A stretch of 64,000 nt of DNA. Origin: Nitrosovibrio sp. Nv4 (GTDB lineage Bacteria; Pseudomonadota; Gammaproteobacteria; Burkholderiales; Nitrosomonadaceae). The position numbers and the translations under genes are program-made. Below the pieces are notes generated by a model. It had not been told where the DNA came from, did not search any database, and saw nothing but the letters and a program-made list of their open reading frames with translations. The stretch spans positions 1,384,730-1,448,729 of the forward strand of contig NZ_OCMZ01000002.1 in the NCBI RefSeq assembly GCF_900215485.1, given 5' to 3'. Shown here piece after piece: positions 54,731-64,000 of this stretch. How positions within the stretch are numbered: the first letter of the stretch is position 1; each line of letters begins with the position of its first letter.

Positions 54731-55373
54731 CATTATCCAGAACATTGCCATTTATGCGTTACCGGTAATTTTTGCCATCACGCTGCATGAAGCCGCACAC
54801 GGTTATGTAGCCAAGCATTTTGGAGATCTTACCGCCTACACCCAGGGGCGCGTCAGCCTCAATCCCATCAAGCACATAGACTTGGTGGGTACGATCCTTC
54901 TTCCACTAGTGACGCTGTGGCTGGGCGGTATCCTGTTCGGCTGGGCCAAGCCGGTGCCGGTCAACTTCTCGGCACTGCGCCGCCCAAAACAGGACATGCT
55001 CTGGGTTGCGCTCGCGGGACCGGGCGCAAATTTATTCATGGCATTGCTTTGGGGGCTTGTCATCAAACTGGGCCTCGGTATGTCTGAGAGTGATCTGGCC
55101 GACCCGATGATATTAATGGGCGAAGCGGGGATCAAAATCAATGTCATATTAATGGTACTCAATCTGCTGCCTCTGCCGCCGCTGGACGGAGGCCGGGTTG
55201 CGGTAAGCCTGCTGCCGCATCGCATGGCAAATAGTTTTGCAAGGATTGAGCCTTATGGTTTTATGATCCTCGTGTTTCTGCTGGTGACCGGTGTTTTGGG
55301 GGCCGTTATCGGGCCTTTTATCGTAATCACGATACGCATGGTGGCGTGGTTTTTCGGGTTTGAAGCTTATTGA
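54723..55373 (+). CDS. Site-2 protease family (M50) membrane metalloprotease
   Basis: 216 residues with about five membrane helices. The zinc site is FAITLHEAAHGYVAKHF (HEAAH near residue 23) and the third ligand Asp lies in LLPLPPLDGGRV near 158. Short members of this group lack PDZ domains. They cleave peptide bonds within the membrane; the substrate is unknown here. Translationally coupled to the Sua5/YciO gene and followed by trpS 54 bases later, a gene order conserved in beta-proteobacteria. Confidence 0.9.
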   Translation: MDSIIQNIAIYALPVIFAITLHEAAHGYVAKHFGDLTAYTQGRVSLNPIKHIDLVGTILLPLVTLWLGGILFGWAKPVPVNFSALRRPKQDMLWVALAGPGANLFMALLWGLVIKLGLGMSESDLADPMILMGEAGIKINVILMVLNLLPLPPLDGGRVAVSLLPHRMANSFARIEPYGFMILVFLLVTGVLGAVIGPFIVITIRMVAWFFGFEAY

Positions 55374-55427
55374 ATGGGTCAAGGGTTGATCCAAATTAGT
55401 CTGGGATTTATTAAGGGTAAGTAAAAT

Positions 55428-56630
55428 ATGTTCGCTGATCGAGTTTTGTCGGGGATGCGCCCCACTGGCGGGCTGCATCTGGGGCATTACCACGGTGTGC
55501 TGAAGAATTGGATAGAACTGCAGCACCAGTTCGAATGTCTCTTCTTTGTTGCCGATTGGCACGCTCTCACAACTCACTATGATACGCCGGAAGTCATAGA
55601 GCAGCATGTCTGGGATATGGTGATCGATTGGCTCGCCGCTGGGGTGGATCCCGCACATGCAACATTGTTCATTCAGTCGCGGGTACCGGCACACGCCGAG
55701 TTGCATGTGCTGCTTTCGATGATTACCCCGTTGGGCTGGCTGGAACGGGTTCCCTCCTATAAGGATCAGCAGGAAAAATTATCCGAGAAGGAATTGAGTA
55801 CGTATGGCTTCCTTGGCTACCCGCTGCTGCAGAGCGCAGATATCCTCATTTATCGCGCTACTCGCGTGCCGGTAGGGGAGGATCAGACACCGCACATCGA
55901 GTTTACGCGCGAGATTGCGCGCCGCTTCAACCATGTCTACGGTAAGGAAACAGGTTTTCGCGAAAAAGCGGAAATGGCGATAAAAAAACTGGGCTCAAAG
56001 AAATCCAGGCTCTACCGCGAGTTACGGAACCGTTATCAGGAACACGGGGATCAGCAAGCCTTGGCTGCGGCAAAATCATTGCTCGACGAGCAACAGAACC
56101 TGAGCCTGGGCGATCAGGAGCGGTTATTCGGATATCTTGAGGGCGGCGGTAAAATGATTCTCTCGGAGCCCGAAGTCATGCTCAGCCTGGCATCAAAAAT
56201 GCCGGGGCTGGATGGCCAGAAAATGTCTAAATCCTACAATAACACGATCAGCTTGCGGGAAGACCCGGCCAGTGTCGTAAAGAAAATCCGAACGATGCCG
56301 ACCGACCCGGCGCGCGTACGACGCAGTGATCCGGGTGATCCTGCAAAATGCCCGCTGTGGCAGTTTCACCTCGTATATTCAAATGAGGATACGAAGGAAT
56401 GGGCGCAAATTGGATGCACCACTGCCGGTATCGGCTGCCTTGACTGCAAGCAACCGGTTATTGATGCGATACTGGCCGAGCAGAAACCCATGCAGGAGCG
56501 CGCCCAATCGTATGAGGAAGATCCTACGCTGGTGCGCAACATCATCGCGGATGGATGTGAAAGAGCGGACAGGCTCGCTCAGGAAACCATGCGTGATGTC
56601 AGAGAGGCAATGGGGCTCGACTACTCTTGA
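55428..56630 (+). CDS. trpS: Tryptophanyl-tRNA synthetase
   Basis: 400 residues. Class I signatures are GGLHLGHYHG (HIGH-like, residues 14-23) and GQKMSKSYNN (KMSKS). The tryptophan pocket is indicated by PVGEDQTPHIEFTREIARRF. Attaches Trp to tRNA-Trp at the cost of ATP. A long insert (about 185-225, KLGSKKSRLYRELRNRYQEH) lies between the two signatures, as in many betaproteobacterial forms. Lies between the M50 protease and scpA, probably one transcription unit. Confidence 0.96.
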   Translation: MFADRVLSGMRPTGGLHLGHYHGVLKNWIELQHQFECLFFVADWHALTTHYDTPEVIEQHVWDMVIDWLAAGVDPAHATLFIQSRVPAHAELHVLLSMITPLGWLERVPSYKDQQEKLSEKELSTYGFLGYPLLQSADILIYRATRVPVGEDQTPHIEFTREIARRFNHVYGKETGFREKAEMAIKKLGSKKSRLYRELRNRYQEHGDQQALAAAKSLLDEQQNLSLGDQERLFGYLEGGGKMILSEPEVMLSLASKMPGLDGQKMSKSYNNTISLREDPASVVKKIRTMPTDPARVRRSDPGDPAKCPLWQFHLVYSNEDTKEWAQIGCTTAGIGCLDCKQPVIDAILAEQKPMQERAQSYEEDPTLVRNIIADGCERADRLAQETMRDVREAMGLDYS

Positions 56631-56751
56631 ACACGCTTTGTAGGTATTAAGGGGTGGTCAGATTTGTCCCGGGGCGAGGTAACCGATATCCAAAGCGGGG
56701 ATACGGAAAAAATACGCGGATGTTTTTGATTATTACTGATGAATATCCGGG

Positions 56752-57555
56752 ATGAACGATTTGTCCGTCGCTACTAATCCAGTCGCAAAAATTCACGGTG
56801 AGCCGCTGTCGGAACTGCCTCTAGACCTCTACATTCCGCCGGATGCGCTGGAAGTATTTCTCGATACATTCCAGGGACCTCTTGATTTGCTGCTCTATCT
56901 TATCCGCAAGCACAACCTGGATGTGCTGGATATCCCCATGGCGGAACTCACCCGGCAATATATGGCCTACATCGAGATGATGCGCGCCAATAAACTGGAG
57001 TTGGCGGCGGAATACCTGCTGATGGCCGCAGTATTGATTGAAATCAAGTCTCGCATGCTGCTTCCGAAGCCTGTTGCCAGAGATGAGGAAGACGGGGATC
57101 CGCGCGCTGAACTGGTGCGGCGCCTGCTGGAATACGAACAGATGAAATCCGCGGCGGAGCGGCTCAATGAAATGCCTCAGGCCGAGCGCGATTTCTCGCT
57201 GGCGCGGGTATGGATTGATCAGGTGGAGGTCGCGCGCTTGCCTGAAGTCAGTGTGGACGATCTTCGTAACGCGTGGCTTATATTGATGGCGAACGCTCAG
57301 GCAAGTCGCCGGCATCATATCACTCGAGAGGAGCTTTCCGTCCGGGCGCATATGAGCCGCATCCTGCGCCAGTTGCAGGGTCACCACTTCGTGGAGTTCA
57401 AGGAGTTATTCAGTGCGGAGGCGGGCGTGGCGGAGCTAGTGGTAACGTTTCTGGCATTGCTGGAACTCGTCAGGGAAAATCAGGTGGAAGTCAGCCAGCC
57501 TCGTACGTTCGGGATTATATATGTCAGGCCAATCGGTTTCCTTACCGCCATCTAA
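56752..57555 (+). CDS. scpA: Segregation and condensation protein A
   Basis: 267 residues. The kleisin N-terminal signature is [20 protein letters not shown] (about residues 40-60), followed by [16 protein letters not shown] and ADLA-like [21 protein letters not shown]. The C-terminal winged helix ([20 protein letters not shown]) contacts the SMC head. ScpA bridges the SMC ATPase heads and works with ScpB in chromosome compaction. It overlaps scpB by 35 bases. Confidence 0.95.
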   Translation: MNDLSVATNPVAKIHGEPLSELPLDLYIPPDALEVFLDTFQGPLDLLLYLIRKHNLDVLDIPMAELTRQYMAYIEMMRANKLELAAEYLLMAAVLIEIKSRMLLPKPVARDEEDGDPRAELVRRLLEYEQMKSAAERLNEMPQAERDFSLARVWIDQVEVARLPEVSVDDLRNAWLILMANAQASRRHHITREELSVRAHMSRILRQLQGHHFVEFKELFSAEAGVAELVVTFLALLELVRENQVEVSQPRTFGIIYVRPIGFLTAI

Positions 57556-58177
57556 CTCTCCGGGTTCATCCAGCCCCGCGGAGATCAAACGGGTCCTGGA
57601 AACGGCGTTGCTCACTACGCCGGACCCTCTGCCTTTATCGGAGCTCAAAAAACTATTCAACGATGAACTGAGTACGGAGGTTTTACGACGGTTGCTCGAA
57701 GAATTGCGCGACGACTGGGGGGAAAAAGGAGTGGAGCTGGTAAGTATCGCTGGTGGCTGGCGCTTCCATGCCAGGCCTGAAATGCAAAAGTTTCTTGACC
57801 GGCTTAATCCGCAGAAACCGCCGCGCTACTCCCGGGCTGTTCTCGAGACACTTGCCATCATCGCTTATCGCCAACCGGTGACGCGGGGTGACATTGAGGA
57901 AATACGCGGCGTTGCGGTTTCCAGCCCTGTGTTGAAGGCTTTGGAATCACGGGGCTGGATAGCGGCCATCGGGCATCGAGACGTGCCAGGTAGACCAGCC
58001 TTGTATGCCACAACAGCGAATTTCCTTGATGATCTGAATCTTCGTTCCCTGGAAGAGCTACCCCCGCTGGAAGAACTGGGATCACTGATCGAACCAGATG
58101 AAGTCAGGGAACTGTTGCCTGCTCCAGAGAAGGCAGCACCACTTTTGCGAGCATCTCGCACGACCGACCGGGAATAA
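57521..58177 (+). CDS. scpB: Segregation and condensation protein B
   Basis: 218 residues; two winged helices are visible, with the family signature [20 protein letters not shown] and [20 protein letters not shown]. ScpB dimers bind ScpA and regulate the SMC complex. The start lies inside scpA, so the two proteins are made in a fixed ratio. The C-terminal 40 residues are Pro/Glu-rich and not conserved. A clear terminator follows. Confidence 0.94.
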   Translation: MSGQSVSLPPSNSPGSSSPAEIKRVLETALLTTPDPLPLSELKKLFNDELSTEVLRRLLEELRDDWGEKGVELVSIAGGWRFHARPEMQKFLDRLNPQKPPRYSRAVLETLAIIAYRQPVTRGDIEEIRGVAVSSPVLKALESRGWIAAIGHRDVPGRPALYATTANFLDDLNLRSLEELPPLEELGSLIEPDEVRELLPAPEKAAPLLRASRTTDRE

Positions 58178-58208
58178 GACTCCAGCCACTTCTATTCCCG
58201 GATTTTTC
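58168..58208 (+). terminator. Rho-independent terminator of the trpS-scpA-scpB unit
   Basis: CCGGGAATA (58168-58176) pairs perfectly with TATTCCCGG (58193-58201), followed by ATTTTT. The first arm covers the scpB stop codon. It separates the plus-strand unit from copD coming from the other side. Confidence 0.8.
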
Positions 58209-58234
58209 GTTAAGTACTTGAATACTTGAATCAC

Positions 58235-60355
58235 TCAATGCACATGATCGCCTGGCGGCGGGAGGATTTCCTCTTCCCGGTTGAGTTGGGCGATCTGCCG
58301 GATCAGCATCTCGGTATTGGCCCAGCCTGACCCATCGCCGCCGCCATCGGCCTCCGGGATCCAGCGGGCGCGCAGATAGCCGAAGCGATCCACCAGGAAT
58401 TCCATGTGCGGGGGCAGGGTTCCCGCCCCCAGAAGATCGGGCTTGCCCAGGGTGCGGCGGAACAGCTTGTAGCTCTGCACGATCTCATCGGCCCCCTGGG
58501 TCACCACCGGGAAGGGCACTTGTGCCGTGATCTGTGCGAATTCCTCTGCACTGGGGTCATCCTCCGGCACAGCCAGCAATACGGTATTGGCCGCCTTCAG
58601 CTGCGCATGCAGCTGCTCCAGCTGCTGCAGCCGTTCGCGCGACTGCGGCCACGAGAACAGCACCAGCAGCACATTCTTCTGCCCGCGGAAGTCCTTCAGG
58701 GTGCCACTTGAGCCATCCTGCGCGGCATAGGAGAAGTTGGGCGGGCCCATGGAGGGCTGGGGCTGTTCGGGTTTGACGGTGGGGCTCATCAGGCGCGCCT
58801 GGTAGCCGCGGGACATGGCATGCAGGAAGTTGACCACATCCCAGCGGTCCTCTTCCGAGAGCTTGTCGCCGAATGAGGGCATGCCGGTGTCGGCAATGCC
58901 GAAGGTCAGCCAGTGGAAGAAGTCGCCCGCGGTATGCTTGGCGGTATGCGGTTCGGTGAGCATGTCCACCGGCGGCTTGGCAAAGCTCTTGGCCATGACG
59001 CCATCGCCCTTGCCCTGGAGACCGTGACAGGCCACGCAGTTCTCGGCGAAGTGGGCCGAGCCGTTGGCAATGGAAATGGTGTCAAACGGCACCGGCGTCT
59101 TGCGGTAGGTCTCGGGATAGGCGTCCACCGCCAGCGGCGGCAGGCCTACGCCCACGGCCACCAGCGCAAGCAGCACCGGCAGGCCGATGCGCCGCTTTTT
59201 GTCCCAGTGCTTGATGCGCCCGTAGGCGGTGGCGCCGATGGCGATGAACAGCAGCGCAAGACCGCTCCAGACGCGCGTCATCACGGTGGGATCGCCCCAG
59301 GTGGCGGCCAGCGAGAAACGGAAGGGATAGGGCCAGTTCTGGATGATGGCGTGCTTGGCCGGGACGGTATTGGCCACCACCGTGGCCAGGAGCACGATGC
59401 CCAGCGCCAGCACGAATTCGAAGCTGACCCATTTGCGCAACCGCCGCCCGCCCGCCATGGCCAGGCTGGAATCGCGCTGGGCGAAGAGCGGCAGCCAGGT
59501 GGAACGCGCGCGCGAGGCGATGACGAGCACCACCGCAAGCAGGCCGATCTTGGCGTCGAGCAGCCAGCCGTAGTTGGTGGACACGAGCGCCCCATAGCTG
59601 CTGTCGACCATGCGGTAGGTAATGATGAGGCCGGTGGCCACCACCATCAGCATGACCGGCAGGGCCATGGCGGAGAAGCGCTTCAAGGCCAGGGTGTCGG
59701 CCTGGATCGCGTCCTGGCGGGACTGGAACACGGCATGGATGCGCTCGAGGGCTTCGCTGTGGCGGTGGGGGCGTCCCGGGGTCTGGCCTTGGCCGTGGGA
59801 CTGGGGGGCAGGCTCTTCTTCGGTGCAGGCAAAACATACCACCAGGAAGGCCGGCAATGCGCCAAACCAGACGCTGGCCATGATGATATGCAGGGCGTAG
59901 GGCAGGATCGATATCACCGACAGGTCTTCAGCCGCGGCGTGACTCGCGAGCGAACCGACGGTCAAGGTCATGGCGGCTACGGTGGCGCACAATACATATT
60001 GCCAGCGCGCCGGGGCGGAGAAGCGGATATAGAGGGCAATGGCTGCGACCAGGACGGCGCAGGCGGCGCGTCCCACCCATATCTGCCCCATGCGGGTATT
60101 CTGCATGAGGGCAAGCCAGGCCTGCGGCCGCCAGGCGTTCTCGTCCACGCCCGTGGCCTGCGCGGTGGTGGTGGCGAGTATGCCCAGCAAGCCGGTGAGG
60201 AGGATCAGTGCAAGCCAGGGCAGCGCCCGCTCCAGACGGGTCACCCAGGGGGAGTGGATGGAGCCGGCAATCGCCAGGAACACGCAACCGCCGACCAGGA
60301 TCATGTTGGACGCAAGCTGTAACCAGCGCAGGAGCGTCGCGATGACCTCGATCAT
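58235..60355 (-). CDS. copD: Copper resistance protein CopD fused to cytochrome c and a thioredoxin-like domain
   Basis: 706 residues. Residues 1-400 are a polytopic membrane domain of about nine helices with the CopD pattern (LPYALHIIMASVWFGALPAF, SFEFVLALGIVLLATVVANT). A class I cytochrome c domain follows: CVACH at 440-444 with haem Met in TGMPSFGDKL. From about 555 to 690 comes a thioredoxin/AhpC-like fold (TLKDFRGQKNVLLVLFSWPQ) that has no CxxC. CopD is thought to move copper across the inner membrane, taking it from CopC. The fusion may supply redox chemistry for copper loading of the ammonia monooxygenase. Start overlaps copC stop (ATGA). GC content is visibly high. Confidence 0.9.
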   Translation of the reverse strand: MIEVIATLLRWLQLASNMILVGGCVFLAIAGSIHSPWVTRLERALPWLALILLTGLLGILATTTAQATGVDENAWRPQAWLALMQNTRMGQIWVGRAACAVLVAAIALYIRFSAPARWQYVLCATVAAMTLTVGSLASHAAAEDLSVISILPYALHIIMASVWFGALPAFLVVCFACTEEEPAPQSHGQGQTPGRPHRHSEALERIHAVFQSRQDAIQADTLALKRFSAMALPVMLMVVATGLIITYRMVDSSYGALVSTNYGWLLDAKIGLLAVVLVIASRARSTWLPLFAQRDSSLAMAGGRRLRKWVSFEFVLALGIVLLATVVANTVPAKHAIIQNWPYPFRFSLAATWGDPTVMTRVWSGLALLFIAIGATAYGRIKHWDKKRRIGLPVLLALVAVGVGLPPLAVDAYPETYRKTPVPFDTISIANGSAHFAENCVACHGLQGKGDGVMAKSFAKPPVDMLTEPHTAKHTAGDFFHWLTFGIADTGMPSFGDKLSEEDRWDVVNFLHAMSRGYQARLMSPTVKPEQPQPSMGPPNFSYAAQDGSSGTLKDFRGQKNVLLVLFSWPQSRERLQQLEQLHAQLKAANTVLLAVPEDDPSAEEFAQITAQVPFPVVTQGADEIVQSYKLFRRTLGKPDLLGAGTLPPHMEFLVDRFGYLRARWIPEADGGGDGSGWANTEMLIRQIAQLNREEEILPPPGDHVH

Positions 60356-60762
60356 TTTGCCGCTGCTTTGCTCTTTACCGTGAAGTCGTAGGACGAGTCA
60401 ACCACGTGGCCGTCCACCGACAGCACCCGGAATTTGACCGTGTACTTGCCAGGTTCCAGTTCCGGCAAGGACAGCACGATGGCCTTGGGGTCGTCAGTTG
60501 CAATATGGGGCTTGGCTTCGGTAACCGGCGCCTTGGCCGGATCGAGTACGGCCAGCGAAGCATAGTCCTTCTCGACTTCTTCGTTGAACCACAGCCGCAC
60601 TTGCGCAGGCGTCTGGGTGAGTTGCGCCCGGCGCGCCGGTTCCGCCTTCACCAGCATGGCGTGCGCGAGCGCGGGGGTGCTGTGCAGGCCGGCCGCAGCC
60701 GCCATGATCAGGATACTGCCCGCCATGACCCGCTTTGCGGCGGAAACCATCGATGCTTGCAT
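60352..60762 (-). CDS. copC: Periplasmic copper-binding protein CopC
   Basis: 136 residues from the ATG at 60762, set by AAAAAGGAG seven bases upstream, which itself lies inside a longer frame starting at 60780. The signal peptide ends ...STPALA, and the mature protein starts HAMLVKAEPARRAQL. The N-terminal His and the later VDGHVVDSSYDF are the Cu(II) ligands of the family, PVTEAKPHIATDD lying between. CopC delivers copper to CopD. The pair follows the amo genes in ammonia oxidisers, where copper demand is high. Confidence 0.93.
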   Translation of the reverse strand: MQASMVSAAKRVMAGSILIMAAAAGLHSTPALAHAMLVKAEPARRAQLTQTPAQVRLWFNEEVEKDYASLAVLDPAKAPVTEAKPHIATDDPKAIVLSLPELEPGKYTVKFRVLSVDGHVVDSSYDFTVKSKAAAK

Positions 60763-60909
60763 TTTATTCTCCTTTTTCATGACTGCGCCGCCGCAGGGAG
60801 CGTTATTCCCGGCCGGCACAGGTTATTTCATTGGACTCTATTGCTGCCGTATGGTTCAGGCATCGCCCCGGCGGCAGCCACCGCCGGCCGGGATGACTTC
60901 AGGTGGCGT

Positions 60910-61496
60910 TCAGGTCGCGCCCACTTTCTCGGATTTGCGCCCGCGCAGGAAGAATACCAGGGCGCCCACCACGATCGCGGCCAGGGCGACCAGCAGGTAG
61001 GGCGAGGTGCCTTTGGGTTCGCCTACCGAGAAGGGAAAGCGCGAAACATACTTCTCTTTGTCGGTTACGGTCACCAGCCCCACGAACTTGCCCGGCTCGG
61101 CAAACTGGTATTCAAAGTTGATGGAGCCGTTGGGGTAGACCTTGGCCGGGATATGCAGGATGGTGATTTCCTCCAGGTTCGCTTCGTTGCCGGCCTGATC
61201 CCCTGCGCCGGTATCGCGGATGATGCGCACTTCGGTGGGCAGGGGCGCAGCGCTTCTTCGATGTAGTCGAGTGCGACCACGGTGCGGCCGGTGGCCGGGA
61301 TGTCTTCGCAGAATTCCTTTTCCTGGGTGCTGTCCGGCTGGTAGCCGGTGAAGTGCATGGTGTAGGGCCCGATCGTGAGTTTGCATACGTCATCGGCCAG
61401 GGATAAGCCGCCATGGGCCTGTACCTGCGCGGAGAAGGGAATGCCGATGGCAAGCATCAGGCCGATGAGGGCAGGTTTGAGAGATTGTAAGGACAT
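60910..61496 (-). CDS. amoD: AmoD, PmoD-like membrane protein of the amo operon (one frameshift)
   Basis: The frame from the ATG at 61496 reads MSLQSLKPALIGLMLAIGIP (signal), then DDVCKLTIGPYTMHFTGYQP and EDIPATGRTVVALDYIEEALR. Near 61240 one base seems to be missing, and the next frame continues PTEVRIIRDTG ... FPFSVGEPKGTSPYLLVALA with a C-terminal membrane helix and the stop at 60910. Together about 196 residues, usual for AmoD. Homologue of AmoE and of PmoD, a periplasmic copper-binding protein with a membrane anchor, needed for copper-dependent ammonia/methane oxidation. Confidence 0.88.
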
Positions 61497-61615
61497 TATC
61501 AATATCACCTATAAGAAATGATGAGTCGTCGATCCGCCAGGCGGATCCGGTAGCTGCCTGTGCGCGCTTTTTTTTCGCCCGCCCGGGTTGGCCCGGCTGA
61601 CCCGGGTAGCCGGGC

Positions 61616-62225
61616 CTACTGGCGGCGCGAGGCGCGCCAGCGCTCCATGCGCTTGGATTTCATGAGCTTGTATCCCAACAGGGTCAGCAGCAGCAGGCCG
61701 ATCAGGGGCCTACCGCGGTGCGAAAGATGTTCGCGTAGTTGATCATCTGTACCCGCAGGGGATACTGGTAGCGCAGCGGGGGCAGCCCTTCGGCGGTAAT
61801 GATGACAGTATACAGCCCCTGGTCCAGGCTGGTCTCGCCCTTGATGACGCCATCGGGATGGTAGCTCGGACGCAGGTAGCTCACGGTCTCGTCTTCGGTT
61901 CACTGGTGCCCCGTACCACGCGCATGCCGATGGGCATGCCGCGCAGGGCTTCGTCGACGAGGTCGACCACCAGGTAGGTGTCGCCTCCCTTGGGGATTTC
62001 GCTGCAGTATTGGGCGCTCGGCTCATGTTGCGGCTGGTAGGCGCTGAAATGCACCATGTTCTCGCCGATGCGGCGCACGCAGCTGTCTTCTTCCAGCGAT
62101 TCCTTGCCGTGTGCCGTCACTGCCCCGGCGTAGAGCCGCGTTATCAGGAGGAGGGCGGCAATACTTGCCTGATTGAGTCGCCTGACCAGGAACAGGTCCT
62201 TGTCTTGCCTATTCACGATGTTCAC
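61616..62225 (-). CDS. amoE: AmoE, PmoD-like membrane protein of the amo operon (two frameshifts)
   Basis: Starts MNIVNRQDKDLFLVRRLNQA at 62225 with a signal segment, then EEDSCVRRIGENMVHFSAYQ and GDTYLVVDLVDEALRGMPIG. The frame breaks near 61890 and resumes as SYLRPSYHPDGVIKGETSLD, then breaks near 61715 and ends LIGLLLLTLLGYKLMKSKRM ... RASRRQ. The joined protein of about 203 residues matches the length and layout of AmoE (first known as orf4). Lies between amoB and amoD. Confidence 0.88.
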
Positions 62226-62396
62226 TGAGTATTACGTTGTGTCCTGTCCGCGCCCGGTGCTGCGGGCGGAATGAGTGCCGGTTTGACTTGCGTTAAAAAA
62301 CACCGATCCACCTTTCCGTCTGGACGGTGGCGGACCGGTGTCATGCCTTTGACAAGCCGCCCGGTGTTCGTCGAACCCGGGCAGCGTCTCTTTTGC

Positions 62397-64000
<1,604 letters not shown>

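Noticed and set aside
58913..60322. 469-codon plus-strand open frame opposite copD
   Set aside because: High-GC antisense shadow. The minus strand codes for CopD with clear domains, and the plus-strand translation is His/Gly/Gln-rich without any domain.

Overview
ORGANISM. The window reads as chromosome of a betaproteobacterial ammonia oxidiser, most likely Nitrosospira or a close relative. The right end carries, on the minus strand, amoA (3' part), amoB, amoE, amoD, copC and copD in the order known from Nitrosospira and Nitrosomonas. A copper nitrite reductase remnant, a PEP-CTERM protein with a sigma-54 promoter, and proteobacterial housekeeping genes agree with this. LEFT FLANK (1-15.4 kb). 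Here lie an S9 peptidase N-terminus, a small membrane protein, a secreted endonuclease/exonuclease/phosphatase protein, a lipoprotein, a SAM-dependent O-methyltransferase with the eroded tail of a second copy, a 612-residue unknown protein, an atypical ADP-ribosylglycohydrolase-fold protein, a hybrid sensor kinase overlapping a REC-GGDEF diguanylate cyclase, and the PEP-CTERM protein. DEFENCE ISLAND (15.7-32.3 kb). An eroded hsdR remnant precedes a cytosine-5 DNA methyltransferase overlapping a PD-(D/E)XK nuclease on the plus strand. Facing them is a very tight six-gene minus-strand operon. Its first gene encodes a full-size RpoD-like sigma factor with N-terminal ankyrin repeats and an added C-terminal module. 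The following genes encode a MutL/MORC-type GHKL ATPase, a Z1-domain ATPase, a PD-(D/E)XK protein (DUF4420 type), an AIPR protein and a Vsr mismatch endonuclease. A serine recombinase and two unrecognised genes lie beside it. This sigma-factor-led composite system is the most striking content of the window. MIDDLE (32.6-42.5 kb). This stretch holds a 5'-truncated nirK, a D-lactate dehydrogenase-type gene, a large subtilase with repeated beta domains and a Cys/His/Asp-rich tail, small secreted proteins, and debris of several mobile elements (tyrosine and serine recombinase tails, a polyvalent phage protein, a truncated DUF799 lipoprotein). SATELLITE-LIKE ELEMENT (42.7-48.7 kb). A P4-type integrase abuts the 3' end of tRNA-Ser(CGA) and is followed by two unknown genes, a frameshifted CHC2 zinc-finger primase-like gene, a replication ATPase and a terminase small subunit, with no capsid or tail genes. 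RIGHT CORE (48.9-58.2 kb). It contains mltF, a 1-Cys peroxiredoxin, cysG, a PHP phosphoesterase, a Sua5/YciO protein, an M50 protease, trpS, and scpA overlapping scpB, ended by a clear terminator. AMO REGION (58.2-64 kb). copD (a CopD, cytochrome c and thioredoxin-like fusion) and copC are intact, but amoD, amoE, amoB and amoA each contain apparent one-base deletions that look like consensus errors in a multi-copy locus.
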